Positions 24,501 through 36,500 of a DNA stretch of 64,000 nt are shown here, piece by piece. Origin of the DNA: Phoebastria nigripes. Taxonomy: Eukaryota > Chordata > Aves > Procellariiformes > Diomedeidae. A program made the position numbers and the translations under genes. The notes under the pieces were generated by a model that worked only from the letters and a program-made list of their open reading frames with translations, searched no databases and was not told where the DNA came from. Every line of letters starts with the position of its first letter. Position 1 is the first letter of the stretch. Where the stretch lies: assembly GCA_035582835.1 (NCBI GenBank), contig JAYKAV010000911.1:486959-550958 (forward strand). Direction: 5' to 3'.

Positions 24501-26494
24501 AATAATATTGGGTGACAGAGTAGGATTGAATGCCAGAGAGAGCGGAAAGAAAGGTTATGAGGCATCAGACTCCAAATACAGCCTGGTCTGGCAGCTGTCC
24601 CATGAATAGTCCCATTAAATCCCTCTAGAACCACAACCAGGAGTTAGAGAGCCAGAGATCAACAGGGATATCCAATTCCAGGTTCATGTGCCTGTACTAA
24701 TAGAGAGCTGTCTACACTGCTCTGAAGGTCTTTAAAAAGAAAGACCTCAAGTTTGGCTCCCTTTGTGGCAACAGAAGTTGCTGAGAAGGTTCACTTTCTT
24801 TTTGACAGTCCTCTTGAAATGTTCATGTCTGTATATGTACGTATAGTCCAGAGAGAGGAACTACCCAGGCAAATCTATCCTTACGTTCAATTTGCTCAAA
24901 AATTTTTAGATCCTGCCTTGGTTCTTCATGCGTGTGTNTGTGTAGGCAACCTTAAAAGCACATCTGGAGCAGTGGGTGCACACTTGTGGCTTCCAGTTTC
25001 CACATAAACCTGTGCACACTTACAGAATGAATCACTGCATTTGGATCCTCTGTAGGCAATGGTGCTTTCCACACTGCATTTTTCTCCTAGTAATAAGGTC
25101 CACTCTGGTTAGTGCTGCACAGGTGACAGGATAAAAAAAATGTTGCTGGATGATTGAAGATATGATGACTTCCCTTTACTGCAAATATGCAGCCCGTGTA
25201 CAGCCAGCAGCTCCCTTTCATTTGCAGCATGTTCTGAAAATATGATTGATAAACAATCACTGTGTGGCTTAGGTGCTGTTTTTCACTATCACGTATTTTT
25301 AATATTGGGGTGGGGTGCAATCCTCAGTCTCTTATTTTATTTGCTTCCTTTTCAATCCTACCACACACAAAAGTACATCAGGCTAATACTTCAATGATTA
25401 ACTCTTCTGACTTTCAATTGAGGCAGATAAAAACTGCTAGTGAGTGTGCCTTTGAGAGCCATGTGAGGAGCAAACCTTTAAAGAGCTTTTATTTCCGTCC
25501 CATCATCTCAAATTATCTTGTTTACCCCCTGAATTCTGAGCAGGTACCATTACTGCACTCAGTTGTCCACATCACTCTTTTGAAGGGAAAATTAATTCTG
25601 AATTACTGGCCCTATAACTGCCTACTTCTTCACATCATCTGTCAGCAAAATAAGCAGACAAAAGCTGGCTAAGTGGATTTCTGTTAGCTGCCATTCAAAA
25701 GGAAAGGGACAGGTGTTGAATGAAGCTTCTTTTTCCAACTGCTAGTTAACAATACATATAGGAGAAGTTTAATTGCTTGCATCCACCTGCACCCTTGTCA
25801 TTTCTTGGCTTTATTGATTTTAATGAAAATATTAAGTGCACTTCAGGAGCAGCAGCTAAGTGACATGTTGATTGAAATATACAGGAAAATGTATAATGGA
25901 AGCAGGCTATTACAGTTTTAATAGAATGTGAAAGAAGTAACATCTAGAGCAGCATTTTCCCCTGCTATTCTTATGCATATAGCAAGTTCTGAGATGAGTA
26001 ATTGGAAGCTGAATATATGTTTGGTTGTTGTTAAAGAAGCCTTTCACCTTAATAACCTAATTTTTCTTGAATAAAGTGACCCAGGTTTTTTGGCATATTT
26101 TATTCCATTCGGTACCCTTCAGGGTGCCACATAAACACAACAAAATATGTGCATGAACACTATCCAAATCATGATAGTTCAGCATTGTAAACAACGACAG
26201 CTTTGTAGTGGAGACATCAACAGCAGCCTGTTTCAGTAAAAGTCTGTGTGAATGGCTTGGATTTTGCCTGAAGCTACATTCTCCACTCTTATTTTTAGAG
26301 GACTTTGGACTTAAGGGAGCAAGCAGTATAAAAGCAACCACATCAGCTTTTGTTCAGGAATACCATTCAATGAAAATTGTATTTTTAGTTCTTTGTATTC
26401 AAGTTTCTTCCTGGTTATACTTAGTGTATCTAAAGCTGGCAAAGAGTTAAGGTACATAAAACCCTTTGATTGAAGAAAGATTCAGTGTCTTCTC

Positions 26495-26528
26495 CATAAT
26501 AGAAGTTCCTTAAGGAACTTCTATTATG
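26495..26528. repeat. Perfect 34-bp palindrome without spacer
   Basis: The 17-base arm CATAATAGAAGTTCCTT is followed immediately by its exact reverse complement, centred on TTAA. The flanking bases (C on both sides) break the symmetry. Neither arm belongs to a repeat I recognise. It could extrude as a cruciform, bind a dimeric factor, or be a scar of a small inverted repeat element. Confidence 0.9.
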
Positions 26529-27034
26529 CTAATGCATGTTTATCATGAAGGAAGCTACTCAGCTTCTTCTCAACCCCAGTTCAATGAATCTTACTTGTTT
26601 TGAAACTGTAAATCCCACACAGCTGCAAATCTGAAACAAAACTATTTTATACATTCAAAAATCCATTTTTGATATTCTTCATCACGTTAATTACCACAAT
26701 TTTCATACCTTTAGAATCCCTAGTCAGAAACTGATGTCCCTTGTTGCTTGGTGCTGCACAAGCACAGATCAGAAAATGCTGCTACTCAAAAGGGCTCACA
26801 ATCTAAGCATAAGACAAGACAGACAAGTTAGTAGAAGACAAAGAAACAGGTCATCATAATTGGCAAAGGTCAGCATGTAAACTGTCTGCTTGTCTGTCAG
26901 TTCTTTTGTAGGAGTTGTGGAAAAGCACAGATTCAGGGAAAGATCCTGAGATGGCCTTATCAGTGTTCATGGGCAAGTCCTCCCCAGGGCGAGGAATAGA
27001 ATGATGGAAGAAGGACTTTCCTGAACACCTAATA

Positions 27035-28470
27035 ATGCAGGAATGACCATACTGAGCCCACTATCCTGTCTTTGTTGTTAATAAGGATGCCTATAAGAAC
27101 AGAGCAAATGCATAGTATTAACTTCCCATGAGTACTCTCCCAGACTCTGGGAAGGAATTTTCCAAGACAGATTGTAACTGGGTATGCCTTGAACAGTTTT
27201 TCTTTCTTGAACTTGGTTAATGACTATCTGAACACCTGCACATTTTGAACCCTCACAATGTTTCCACAGCTTAGCTACTGGAAGGAGTACCTCCTTGAGT
27301 TATCTTTGAACATACCAATATCATTTATTGTGCCTCATTCTTGTACCGGAAGAGACATTCCCTATCAGGCCTTTCCAGATTTTGCAGTCATCTTCCATAG
27401 CTGAAAGGTCCTTATATACAAATCACTTTGTGTGTAACTTTGACTGTCTGTTACTTTTCTGTACCGCTTTTCCAGTTCTACCATACCTCTTTCAATATGA
27501 GGAAGCTAGAACTATGGGCAGCACTCAGAGTTACTAGCACAACAGAGATTTACGGAGAGGCATAAAGATGTTTTTCATTTTTTCTCTGTGCATTTTCTTA
27601 GTGATTGACTCCTAGCATTCTAGTTGCCCTTTTAATGACTACTAAGTACTGAGTCAACATTTTAAAAACCAGCTTTTATAAATTCTAGACTTTTTTTTCT
27701 CACCACTAATAATCTAATTCCAAACCTGTTTCATAAGATTTGGACTTTTTCTCCTGTACACATTACTTTACATTTATCTGCACTGAATTTCATTTGCCAT
27801 TTTACCCCATTACTCAGGCTTTCATCCAGCTCTTAGTAAGTAGCCCTTGTCCTTACCAGCCTGGAAAACATAGTATCATTGCTGTCTTTTCTGGATCACT
27901 TGCAAATATGCNGAGCAATATAGACTGCTATGGGATTCCACTAGTGAGCTACTTCCTACTTTTTCTTTTCTGTCTTTTATTTCNTTACGTATATATAGGA
28001 GAATATTTACTTTTATTCCAAGAGTATCTTAGTTTCTTTGTCAGGCATCAATGAGGGATTTTATGAAATGTCTTTTGAATACCAACTGATCTATCTTGTT
28101 CCTGTGTTCAGCGCCTCTGTTAAGAAATTGCAATAGATTAGTGAGATGCTATTTCCCTGTGCAGAAGCCACATTGGTGCTTCTTCTATACATCATATTTA
28201 GTCATGTAGCTTATAATTATTCTTTAGAATAATTGCTATTGGTCTGTCTGATATGCACATCAGGCTTCCTAGCGTGTAATTCCCAAGATCTTCCCTATGA
28301 CTTCTCTAAAAATTTTTTATCATGCTGGCCACCATCTATTCCTAGGACACGGACAGACTTTTAAATGAGAGATTACATGTTGCAGTTAGTAGCTTGGCTA
28401 TTTCATCCTTGACTTCCTTTAAAGCTCTTGGGTGAATACCATCTGGTCCTGGTGATTTGTTATTGTTCAT
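27035..28470 (-). mobile_element. Ancient CR1-type LINE, 3' UTR plus RT remnant, minus strand
   Basis: The low-coordinate end (GGAATGACCATACTGAG then CCCACTATCCTGTCTTTG) resembles the 3' region of old sauropsid CR1 families, and a similar start is found at 58.15 kb. The element then passes through CR1 blocks such as GAATTTCATTTGCCATTTT (27785-27803) and ends in an RT segment. On the minus strand 28418-28458 reads SPGPDGIHPRALKE, the conserved CR1 RT block. Divergence is high, with many stops and frame changes, so it is far older than the CR1 at 8.8-11.1 kb. It is probably an early bird or reptile-age insertion. Confidence 0.85.
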
Positions 28471-30393
28471 TATGAGCAAGTGGGATGTGCAGGTTGGACT
28501 GAACATCTCAATAGTGAAGATGATAGAAGGGGAATAGGTTGGGAGTAATGGAAATACCTTAAAAGTAAAGATAAGCAGTTTATAGTTGACATAAAAGGCA
28601 ATAGAGGGGGATTCAGTGTGAGGGATATGGTCACAGAAGTGGCTTTAGAGAATGACCTTTGCAGGAAAACTTTGAATAGATCTGACTGGGTAAAATTTGC
28701 CAATGGTACAGAAAAGGACACGGAAAAATAAAGGTGAAATGTTAGCAGAACCTGGGCAATGAACTGCAAAAGCGTACTAAAAAGACTGTGTTTATAAAAG
28801 CTGTGGGGAAAAATTCTGCATATGAGAGCTTGATTGACCAAACTAATTTGTGAGAGTTTGAGTGTCAGAACCTGACCCACAGGGAGAATTGGATAGCTGA
28901 AAGGGTACTGCCTTGGTATTGTAGTCTGTCTGCTATTTGCTGAGATTGACAGAAAAAGGAAAGGTTGTAAAAGAATAGGGACTGAGGCACAATAGTTTAA
29001 AATGAAGGAAGGCTGTCTGCATGCAGAGTCATACAGAATAAAGAAAACTCATGACTGAACATGGGTGGGATCTCCAGGGAGTCCTAAAGAAAAGTTAATT
29101 GAAAGTAATGGACATCACATTTAGTAGTGCTGACGTGGTGCTTTATTTGTCAAGTACTATTATACTTAGAAATGCTTCTCAAAGGCAGTTTGCTCATGTC
29201 AGTCATAAGTCTTTTGAAAAGCTGAATTACAAAAAAGGAGCTTCACCCACTTCATGTGGTTCTGGGTAACTGTGAATTTAAGCTATGTAAGAAAACTGAG
29301 AAACAGGCCCAGGACAGCTGTATTGTATAGTCCGTCTGTTGAAAGGGGCAATGGATAATGGAACTGCAACTCAGAAAAAACCACTGAGGATATAAGAGAG
29401 TGTCTGACTATGCTTTAAGATACGAATTACTCCTGATATCCTTTTGGTGAATGGTCAGTAATATGTACTCAGCCAGATTCTGACCAAAAATATCATCTTC
29501 ATTTTCTGTTCTTTAAGTAGACTTAATAAGAAAATGTTTCATCTCAGTTCACAAGTAGCTATGCTTCAGTATAGAAAAAAAAATTTCACAAACTTGGTAG
29601 ACATTGTTATTTATACTCAGTTGCCTCTCACTCATGCTAAAAATCCAACTATGTGGACATGGGAAAGAAGAGGACTCCAAAAGCCATACAATAGCAAATA
29701 AGGCTATGAGGAAATGCAATGTGAACTAACAGGAGGAGTTGCCATGATTGTTCTATGCAAAATCCAAACTTGAATAAGAAAGTATGAGAAAAGTAGAGGG
29801 GAAATACAGGCATAAGCAAGATAATTCTTGCAAAATGTCATGAAAAAAATATTCTCTTTTCCATACATACCAGTTTGTGGAAACATTCAAACACATACAC
29901 CGTCCTTTTCACATAGTCATTGGAGGGAGAATGAAGAATTTGTCTGCGTGCAACTAAACCTCTTTGGAATACTCTGTGCTCTTAATTTGCTCCTCACAGC
30001 TAGATTGTTCACCCTACATAGGCGAGTCTCATGTAAGTGAACTCTTTTAAAAAGTATGAAGCCCTAAATCTTCTCATTGTATAATTTCCTAAACATCACT
30101 TTCACTTATTACATTGTCAGCATATTACAGGTGTTCACATTGTCAGATTCTAGCTGCGTCTCCTGACAACCTTAAATAGAAAATGAAGCAAATCTGAAAG
30201 ACAGAGAAATGTTTTTACTAATGACATTAATACTTCTTTTGTGTGTAGAGGCTATTGTATTTGAAATAATAATGTGAGAAAGAGGGTATTTTATTTAGAA
30301 TAATAGTAGCTGAATTTATAACAAGCATGACGACTTTGGAGATAGGCAAATTACTAACTTTGAAAAGAATATTCATTTAGTAAATCTTGAAAC
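28471..30393. other. Unique DNA, no gene supported
   Basis: The 136-codon minus frame at 28470-28880 adjoins the old CR1 but its product is low in complexity and matches nothing I know. The purine-rich strand at 28.49-28.90 kb might belong to another ancient repeat. Otherwise it is AT-rich unique DNA. Confidence 0.5.
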
Positions 30394-30398
30394 AAAAT

Positions 30399-31158
30399 TG
30401 TTGTGGTTTAACCCGGCAGGCGGCCAAACACCACACAGCCGCTAGCTCACTTCCCCATAGTGGGATGGGGGAGAGAATCGGAAGGGTAAAAGTGAGAAAA
30501 CTCGTGGGTTGAGATAAAGACAGTTTAATAGGTAAAACAAAAGCCGCGCACGCAAGCAAAGCAAAACGAGGAATTCATTCACTCCTTCCCATCGGCAGGC
30601 AGGTGTTCAGCCATCTCCAGGAAAGCAGGGCTCCATCACGCGTAACGGTTACTTGGGAAGACAAACGCCATCACTCCGAACGTCCCCCCCTTCCTTCTTC
30701 TTCCCCCAGCTTTATATACTGAGCATGATGTCACATGGTATGGAATACCTCATTGGCCAGTTGGGCTAGCTGTCCTGACTATGCTCCCTCCCAGCTTCTT
30801 GTGCACCTGGCAGAGCATGGGAAGCTGAAAAGTCCTTGACTAGTAGTCTACTTAGCAACAACTAAAAACATCAGTGTGTTATCAACATTATTCTCATGCT
30901 AAATCCAAAACATAGCACTATACCAACTACTAGGAAAAAAAAAATTAACTCTATCCCAGCTGAAACCAGGACACCAGGGTATGCTCCCTCCCAGCTTCTT
31001 GTGTACCTGGCAGAGCATGGGAAGCTGAAAAGTCCTTGACTAGTAGACTACTTAGTGACAACTAAAAACATCAGCATGTTATCAACATTATTCTCATACT
31101 AAATCCAAAACACAACACTAGGAAGAAAATTAACTCTATCCCAGCCGAAACCAGGACA
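30399..31158 (-). mobile_element. Solo LTR, LTR-B family, with duplicated U3 part
   Basis: The element starts TGTTGTGGTTTAACCC and ends GCCGAAACCAGGACA on the plus strand, flanked by AAAAT on both sides (30394-30398 and 31159-31163). At 760 bp it is about 190 bp longer than the reference LTR-B. The excess is a second copy of the outer U3 (see the repeat entry). On the minus strand TGACATCA lies at 30726-30733, just upstream of a TATATAA box. No retroviral genes adjoin it. Confidence 0.92.
30780..31158 (-). repeat. Tandem duplication of the outer U3 within an LTR
   Basis: TATGCTCCCTCCCAGCTTCT begins at 30780 and again at 30980, so the repeat unit is 200 bp for the inner copy; the outer copy (30980-31158) is about 20 bp shorter. 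The inner copy retains CACTATACCAACTACTAGG and a run of A before ATTAACT; the outer copy lacks both and reads AACACTAGGAAGAAAATTAA. In these details the outer copy resembles the LTR piece at 52203-52385 more than its own partner. The junction reads CCAGGACACCAGGGTATGC. Confidence 0.9.
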
Positions 31159-31414
31159 AAAATCCGGTCTATTATGTATACTTAAGACATTCAAGTTTGG
31201 ATATGATTCTGAATAAATTTTTTTGTCAGTATTCAGACTTTTGGATGGATTTTTCTTCAATATTATTGGTGTAATCAGCTTTTCTTTTTTCATCTTCCCT
31301 TTTGCAAATGTTACTTTTTCAAGTGACATTTAATTCAGATGTTCAAAAAGTTTTTGCATGCCTACTGCCAAATGAAGTCATAATGCGTGTCTTAAAAAGA
31401 CAAGAGGCAGCTAC
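31159..31414. other. Unique spacer between two LTR-B insertions
   Basis: About 250 bp of AT-rich host DNA, including the AAAAT and GCTAC target duplications at its ends. Its small size and the distinct duplications show it is not proviral interior. Confidence 0.8.
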
Positions 31415-31989
31415 TGTCATGGTTTAACCCTGGCCAGCACCTAAACACCACGCAGCTGCTCGCTCACCGCCCCCCTCCAGTAGGATGGGGGAGAGAATCG
31501 GGAGGGCACGAGTAGGAAAACTCGTGGGTTGAGATAAAAACAATTTAATAATTGAAATAAAAACAGTGTAGAACAGTAATAATAACAGTGGTAACAACAA
31601 CAACAATAGAATATACAAAGCAGGCGATGCACAATGCAACTGCTCACCATCCACTGAACCGACGCGTTGCCTGATGCTCAAGAGCCCATCCTGTGACGCC
31701 AGAGCCGCCCCCCCCCCCGCTTAGTTTTTATACTGAGCATGACGTCGCATGGTATGGAATACCCCATTGGCCAGCTGGGTCAANCACCCCGGCTATGCTC
31801 CCCCCGCCAGCTTCCCATGCACCTGGCAGGGCATGGGAGGCCGAAAAGTGCCCGGTGCAAGCACCACCCAGCAACACCCAAAACATCAATGGGCCATCAA
31901 CGCTCCTATTATACCAAACCCAAAACACAGCACACCCCCCCCCAGCTACTGGGAAGAAAGTTAACTCTGTCCCAGCCGGAACCAGGACA
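31415..31989 (-). mobile_element. Solo LTR, LTR-B family
   Basis: The element starts TGTCATGGTTTAACCCTGG and ends GCCGGAACCAGGACA on the plus strand, with GCTAC duplicated at 31410-31414 and 31990-31994. It is 575 bp, close to the reference. It keeps the most CpG-rich version of the promoter (CGACGTCA on the minus strand at 31740-31747, then TATAAAAA) and has long C runs near 31709-31718 and 31933-31942. Retained CpGs and near-consensus sequence suggest it is one of the younger copies. Confidence 0.92.
31740..31747 (-). promoter_or_regulatory. CRE-type site of LTR-B with intact CpG
   Basis: The minus strand reads CGACGTCA, containing the intact ACGTCA core of the CREB/ATF site. The equivalent positions are TGATGTCA at 5557 and 40418 and TGACATCA at 30726. 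A TATAAAAA box follows about 10 bp downstream. Confidence 0.55.
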
Positions 31990-32833
31990 GCTACTAAGAA
32001 GAAAAACATGCAATAATATAATTTATTTAGAAATACTTATTTAAAAGGAGAAATATTTCTGGCATTCTAATTTTAATGGATGGCAATAACTTTATCTTGT
32101 TTTTAATAGTGAGCATAACATTATGGGCTGTATTGTTTTTGCTTTTTAGTGACTTTGTTAACACTCAAGGAGTNTGGTAGTTAGGTGAGATGCAAAAAAA
32201 GAAAGCAAGCCCTAAGATTTTGAAAATTCTGAAGTTTTGTTATTGTTTTCATTGGTAGTATAGCTGACAAGACTATGTCTGGCTCTGAATATCCTGGTCA
32301 TTGATGACTATTCTAAAAGGAACAGATTCTTAGCTCCCGATATGGTGTATTTGTGCAGTGTCCTCGAAAATAACTATTCCTTACAAGCTTAGAATTGTCT
32401 CTTTGCGAATTCAGACCATTTTCTTAGTGTGTTTCACAGGACATTTCTTATACACTGAAGTTAAATCAGGCCATGCAACAAATGCTTAAAAATTTTATCA
32501 GATTTGGAGGACTTATTTTCATGTATATTTTCTTTTTCTCTAGCTGTTACTGTTACTTTAATTTTGTTTTTAATCTGGGATTAATTTTACTTCTTAGGAA
32601 AGTCCAAGGTAGTAATTTTGAGTCAAATATTCCCGTGTAAACCTCATAATATTTTTAGCTCCCTCAATGTTATTCTTTTGTTAAATTCAGGACAAGTAAT
32701 GGCTTAGCCAGAAAGAGATGTATGGGGGATCTGCTGTCCATTTGGACTGATGATTGGTATTTTGAAAACAGTAGGGGAGATGAAATGTGTGGGGTCATCC
32801 ATGGTGTGAACCACAAACTTTACTCACCCCCAG

Positions 32834-32985
32834 ATTAGCAACGATGATCTTCTCCAGCAAGGGGGTAATAAGGTGCTTCTGCTTCACCAGGGTTTGGTGC
32901 TGTAGTCAGTATCCAACTCTCAAAGCTTAGCCACAAGTTGTCAGAAGATTTACTGTGGACGACAATCTTTCCTATATGAACCTAG
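32834..32985 (+). other. Candidate internal exon (splice-flanked), probably noncoding
   Basis: The 152-bp segment is preceded by AAACTTTACTCACCCCCAG and followed by GTGAGT, both good matches to vertebrate acceptor and donor consensus. All three frames close within about 25 codons, so if it is an exon it is more likely from a long noncoding RNA or a UTR. The signals are short and can arise by chance. Confidence 0.2.
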
Positions 32986-35834
32986 GTGAGTTTACTGGTT
33001 TGGATGTTATAGGATAAGAAATATCAAAAGCAAATCTTGAAACAGCCTGTATTCTCAGCAAATAAACATTTAACTTAGTTCATTACATTTTGGCAGGATG
33101 TTATTTAAGCTCATGTAAAATACCTTCTGTAAATCTCTATATAAACACAAGGTATGTAGGTATTTTGATTTATAGCTATACCTCACTTGGAAAAATCCCA
33201 CTCTTGACTGTGCCCCCAAATTTAAACACACTGTGTACAAATATGAAGAAGATCAATGAATGTCTGTAAGTTCTGTAGATTGCATTATCACCTCTAACTA
33301 TTCCTATGTGTTCTTTAACTCCTAAACTCAGAATAGAAACTGATATTTAGACAGTTTTAATTCCATGTGATTTTTTCATTAATGAACTTATTTACAGAAA
33401 TCTTTGGAAAGTAGAAAAACAGTGGTTTTAAACAGTTGCATATATATCTCACGGCTCATACAGCTGCATTGGTTTGCCAGATTTTTCAGTAAAATAATAG
33501 CAAATAGTAATTACACTCAACTTCTCTATTGTAAAAGCTGATGTTCTGGAGAAAAAGAAAAAAAAAAAAAGTTGTCTGTTTTTTAGCCCTGAAAAGCAAA
33601 GAGTTATCAGCTTTATCTGCCAGCTTAGCTGCTGGTTCACAAAGATTTGACATATACATTTTACAGTTAGGTATGCATGAAAAAGATGGGATTTGGGGTC
33701 TGTTTAATGACTCTTATCCTGTCTAATATTAATTAGTAATAAGATATAATTCTATCAGACATCTGGTGTCTAATCTACTGTGCCTTAATCATGCAAGAAT
33801 ATATCTGTGTGCAAAAATTGTGACACTATTAAATATCATGAGTTAACAATTAACACACTGCAAATTATTTTGTTCTTTTCAGTGAGTAACATTAGAGAAG
33901 GAAAAGTTAGTCTTAGCAAATACCTTTTTGCTAGCTCTAGAGAAGATCAGCTGCAACAAGCAAAGCACTTTCATGTGGAAAAAAATAAAACAACCCTTGA
34001 AGTGTCCGATGAATATTTCATAACATTTGCGACTTGCAGAGTGTTCTAACATGTCTCTTTGTACTCTAGTCAGCACTGGGTTAGAGCATGTCATCTTTAC
34101 TCATATCAGTAAACATCAGTCACATATAAAGAACTACATTTGAAATTGAAATGTAGGCTACACTTGAACCCTATAAATTCTCTCTTTACCTTTTGGAAAA
34201 ACAGCAGGGACTTTTAGGGACCAACCATACAGAACCTGAAATGCCTTGTTTGTCATTTTTAGGATAAAAAGGCAACCATTTAAAGAAGGTTTTTTCTCTT
34301 CTTATAATTCACTTCCATTATAAATTCAATTAAATATTATTTATTGCACTGTACCCAGTCTATCTTGGCATTTCGTAATTTCCCTTCCTTTCCAGACTGC
34401 CTCTTTCAATATGTGTCCCATATATTAAAACTATATTAAATTGGAGTAAAGTAACATGTCACTAATTTAAAGAAAAGTAACGTTACAGCAAAGTTATAAT
34501 GACTATGTCTTTTAAGGAAAAAATATAAACCCAGGGAGTTTTAATAGAAACTTAGGAGAGATAAGGTATAGAAATGCACAATCAATGGAAGATGGAAACC
34601 TTAAATTTATCCTCCAGTCAATGATTGTATAACAGTACTAATATAAAGTAGCACTTGTAGCTTCAGATTAGATTAAACTAATTTTTAAAGACAAATAAGA
34701 ACAAAAAATTCTATGGCTGTCTGAGTAAAAACTAATTTTAAAGTATTATGGAATTAGGAAAAGTTCTTTCTTATGAGTTCTGTGCAAGAAATTCACTAAT
34801 TTTGAAATAGGTCTGCACAGGGGAAGTGCAGCGCATCATGCTTAAAAATGAATAGGATCACAGAATACAAGGTCACATCCAATATAATTTGATCTCTGCA
34901 TCAGAAGCCGCCACATTTCATTCAGGTGTTTCTTTTCTAAAGCAAATAACTTGACTGTGACTAATGAGTGACTTGGTACCGCCTAGCCCTCAGCGCTGCC
35001 TGGCATGTGTGAGTGGGAGGGATATTTACTTTCTCCTAAAGGATAAACCTGAACTATTCAGACACTATGCTATGAATTGCTGAAGTTATGATGGAAGAGC
35101 TATGATGGAGATGCAGCTGTTATGTTGATAGGTAGACACAAGTCTGGATTTTATTTGCAGTTAATTTTTTTTAATATTGTTTACATGTGAAGATGAAACC
35201 TCTCCAACAAATACTGTTAACATCAGCTAATGCAAAAAGAAAAACTATTCAAGTAGTTTAGTATTCAATTCTGCCAAACAGATGAATTTTTAAACCTCAT
35301 TGTAATGAATGAAACACAGCCACGTTGTGATTTTAGTTATGGAGAAATGCCGTTGGAAATCAATAAAACAGCATGTTTTCCCCAACACAACAGCTTTCTA
35401 GTCAATAAAAGTATCAAGTTATGTGATGTAAAAACGTGGTATTTAGGTAGATTTCTTGAGAATGAAAGGCTAGGTTTTTTCAGACAGAGTTTATGGATAA
35501 TACTTTTCCAACTTGCTTCCCAAGATGGCTTTTAATTTGATAATGCTTAAATGAAGTTCTGAATCAAGATTACAGATGTGCCAGGCCCATCTTTTCTCCA
35601 GCAATTCCTAGCGACAAATCTTTATATAGCACTACCTGTTCTTGAGAAGATTCAGGGTGCTGGAAATTTAGCTTTCTTTATCATTACACAAAAATGGTCG
35701 GTTCTGAATGTGAGTTATATGCTGTCTTACAGAAAAAAAACCCACTGTTTGAAACTCTCCTGAGTTACAACTTATTTGTGTATCTGACTTGAAAACAAGG
35801 ATTCTGTTTCCCAACTGTTTTCTGAGGCTTTGAA

Positions 35835-35853
35835 ATGTGAAATCATTTCACAT
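35835..35853. repeat. 19-bp palindrome with one-base centre
   Basis: ATGTGAAAT and ATTTCACAT flank a single C. This could be a dimer-binding site or chance. No repeat family is recognised. Confidence 0.8.
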
Positions 35854-36402
35854 CAGAAAGAAGAAGAGTATACACTGATAGTCCTCAGAGGATTGGCCTG
35901 CCCCTAAATGGGAAGCAAATACCGTTGCAGAGCTGGACAGCCTGAACAGTGCGTTTCTTTCTTGAGTCCTTTATGTGTAGCCACACTGAGCATCCCACAT
36001 GCTTGACTATGCTTGTTTATTTATATGCATTGCAAGACAGCATCTCAGCTGGGAAGTAAAGGGAAGAAAAACACTCAAGTTGATTTGCATTTGCCAATGA
36101 AATAAGAATTATATTGGCTTGGGTAATGCCGCCCTTGAATGTCACTGACCAGATTGGTGCTGACCGCTGCCATAAAAAATAGGTATCTTGTAAATACTGT
36201 GTCCTGGAACAAGCTATAACGACTCTTCCAGTGCTTGCCGCTCACAGAGGGGGAAACAAGGACTGTTTGTGTCATGCATTGCAGTCAGTCGCAGTCCTGG
36301 CTGTCCTGTTACTGTCGTGAGAAGGAAGGCTCCTTTCCTCACCCCGCTCTGCCGCAATGTTCTCTTGAGAAAATGCTGCCTTCAGGGTGGGTCTGAGTTT
36401 TT

Positions 36403-36500
36403 ATATATTGTGTATGTGTACATACACCCACTTACATGTACGTATGTTTACATTTATATACATCCACTGTATATGTTCACACACATTATACATATGCACA
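36403..36500. repeat. Alternating TA/TG/CA tract
   Basis: About 100 bp made mostly of TATA, TGTG, ACAT and CACA steps. It is a degenerate purine-pyrimidine microsatellite, which also generates the artificial Tyr/Ile/His-rich frame across it. Confidence 0.75.

Larger units (their letters stand above)
20823..27030. other. Unique AT-rich DNA, no gene seen
   Basis: Six kilobases without a supported gene. The frame at 23892-24335 (minus, 147 codons) and the frame at 25262-25672 (plus, 136 codons) lack recognisable domains and clear splice sites. The notable structure is the palindrome at 26495. Confidence 0.55.

Noticed and set aside
26495..26528. Palindrome as a heat-shock element
   Set aside because: The GAA and TTC blocks are one base apart instead of two, so the spacing does not fit the nGAAnnTTCn pattern.
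28470..28880. 136-codon minus-strand frame next to the old CR1
   Set aside because: It has no RT or other domain. The frame reflects a purine-rich plus strand with few stop codons on the complement.
30399..31989. Reading the two LTR-B copies as one small provirus
   Set aside because: Each has its own target-site duplication, and the 256-bp spacer has no primer-binding site or retroviral sequence.
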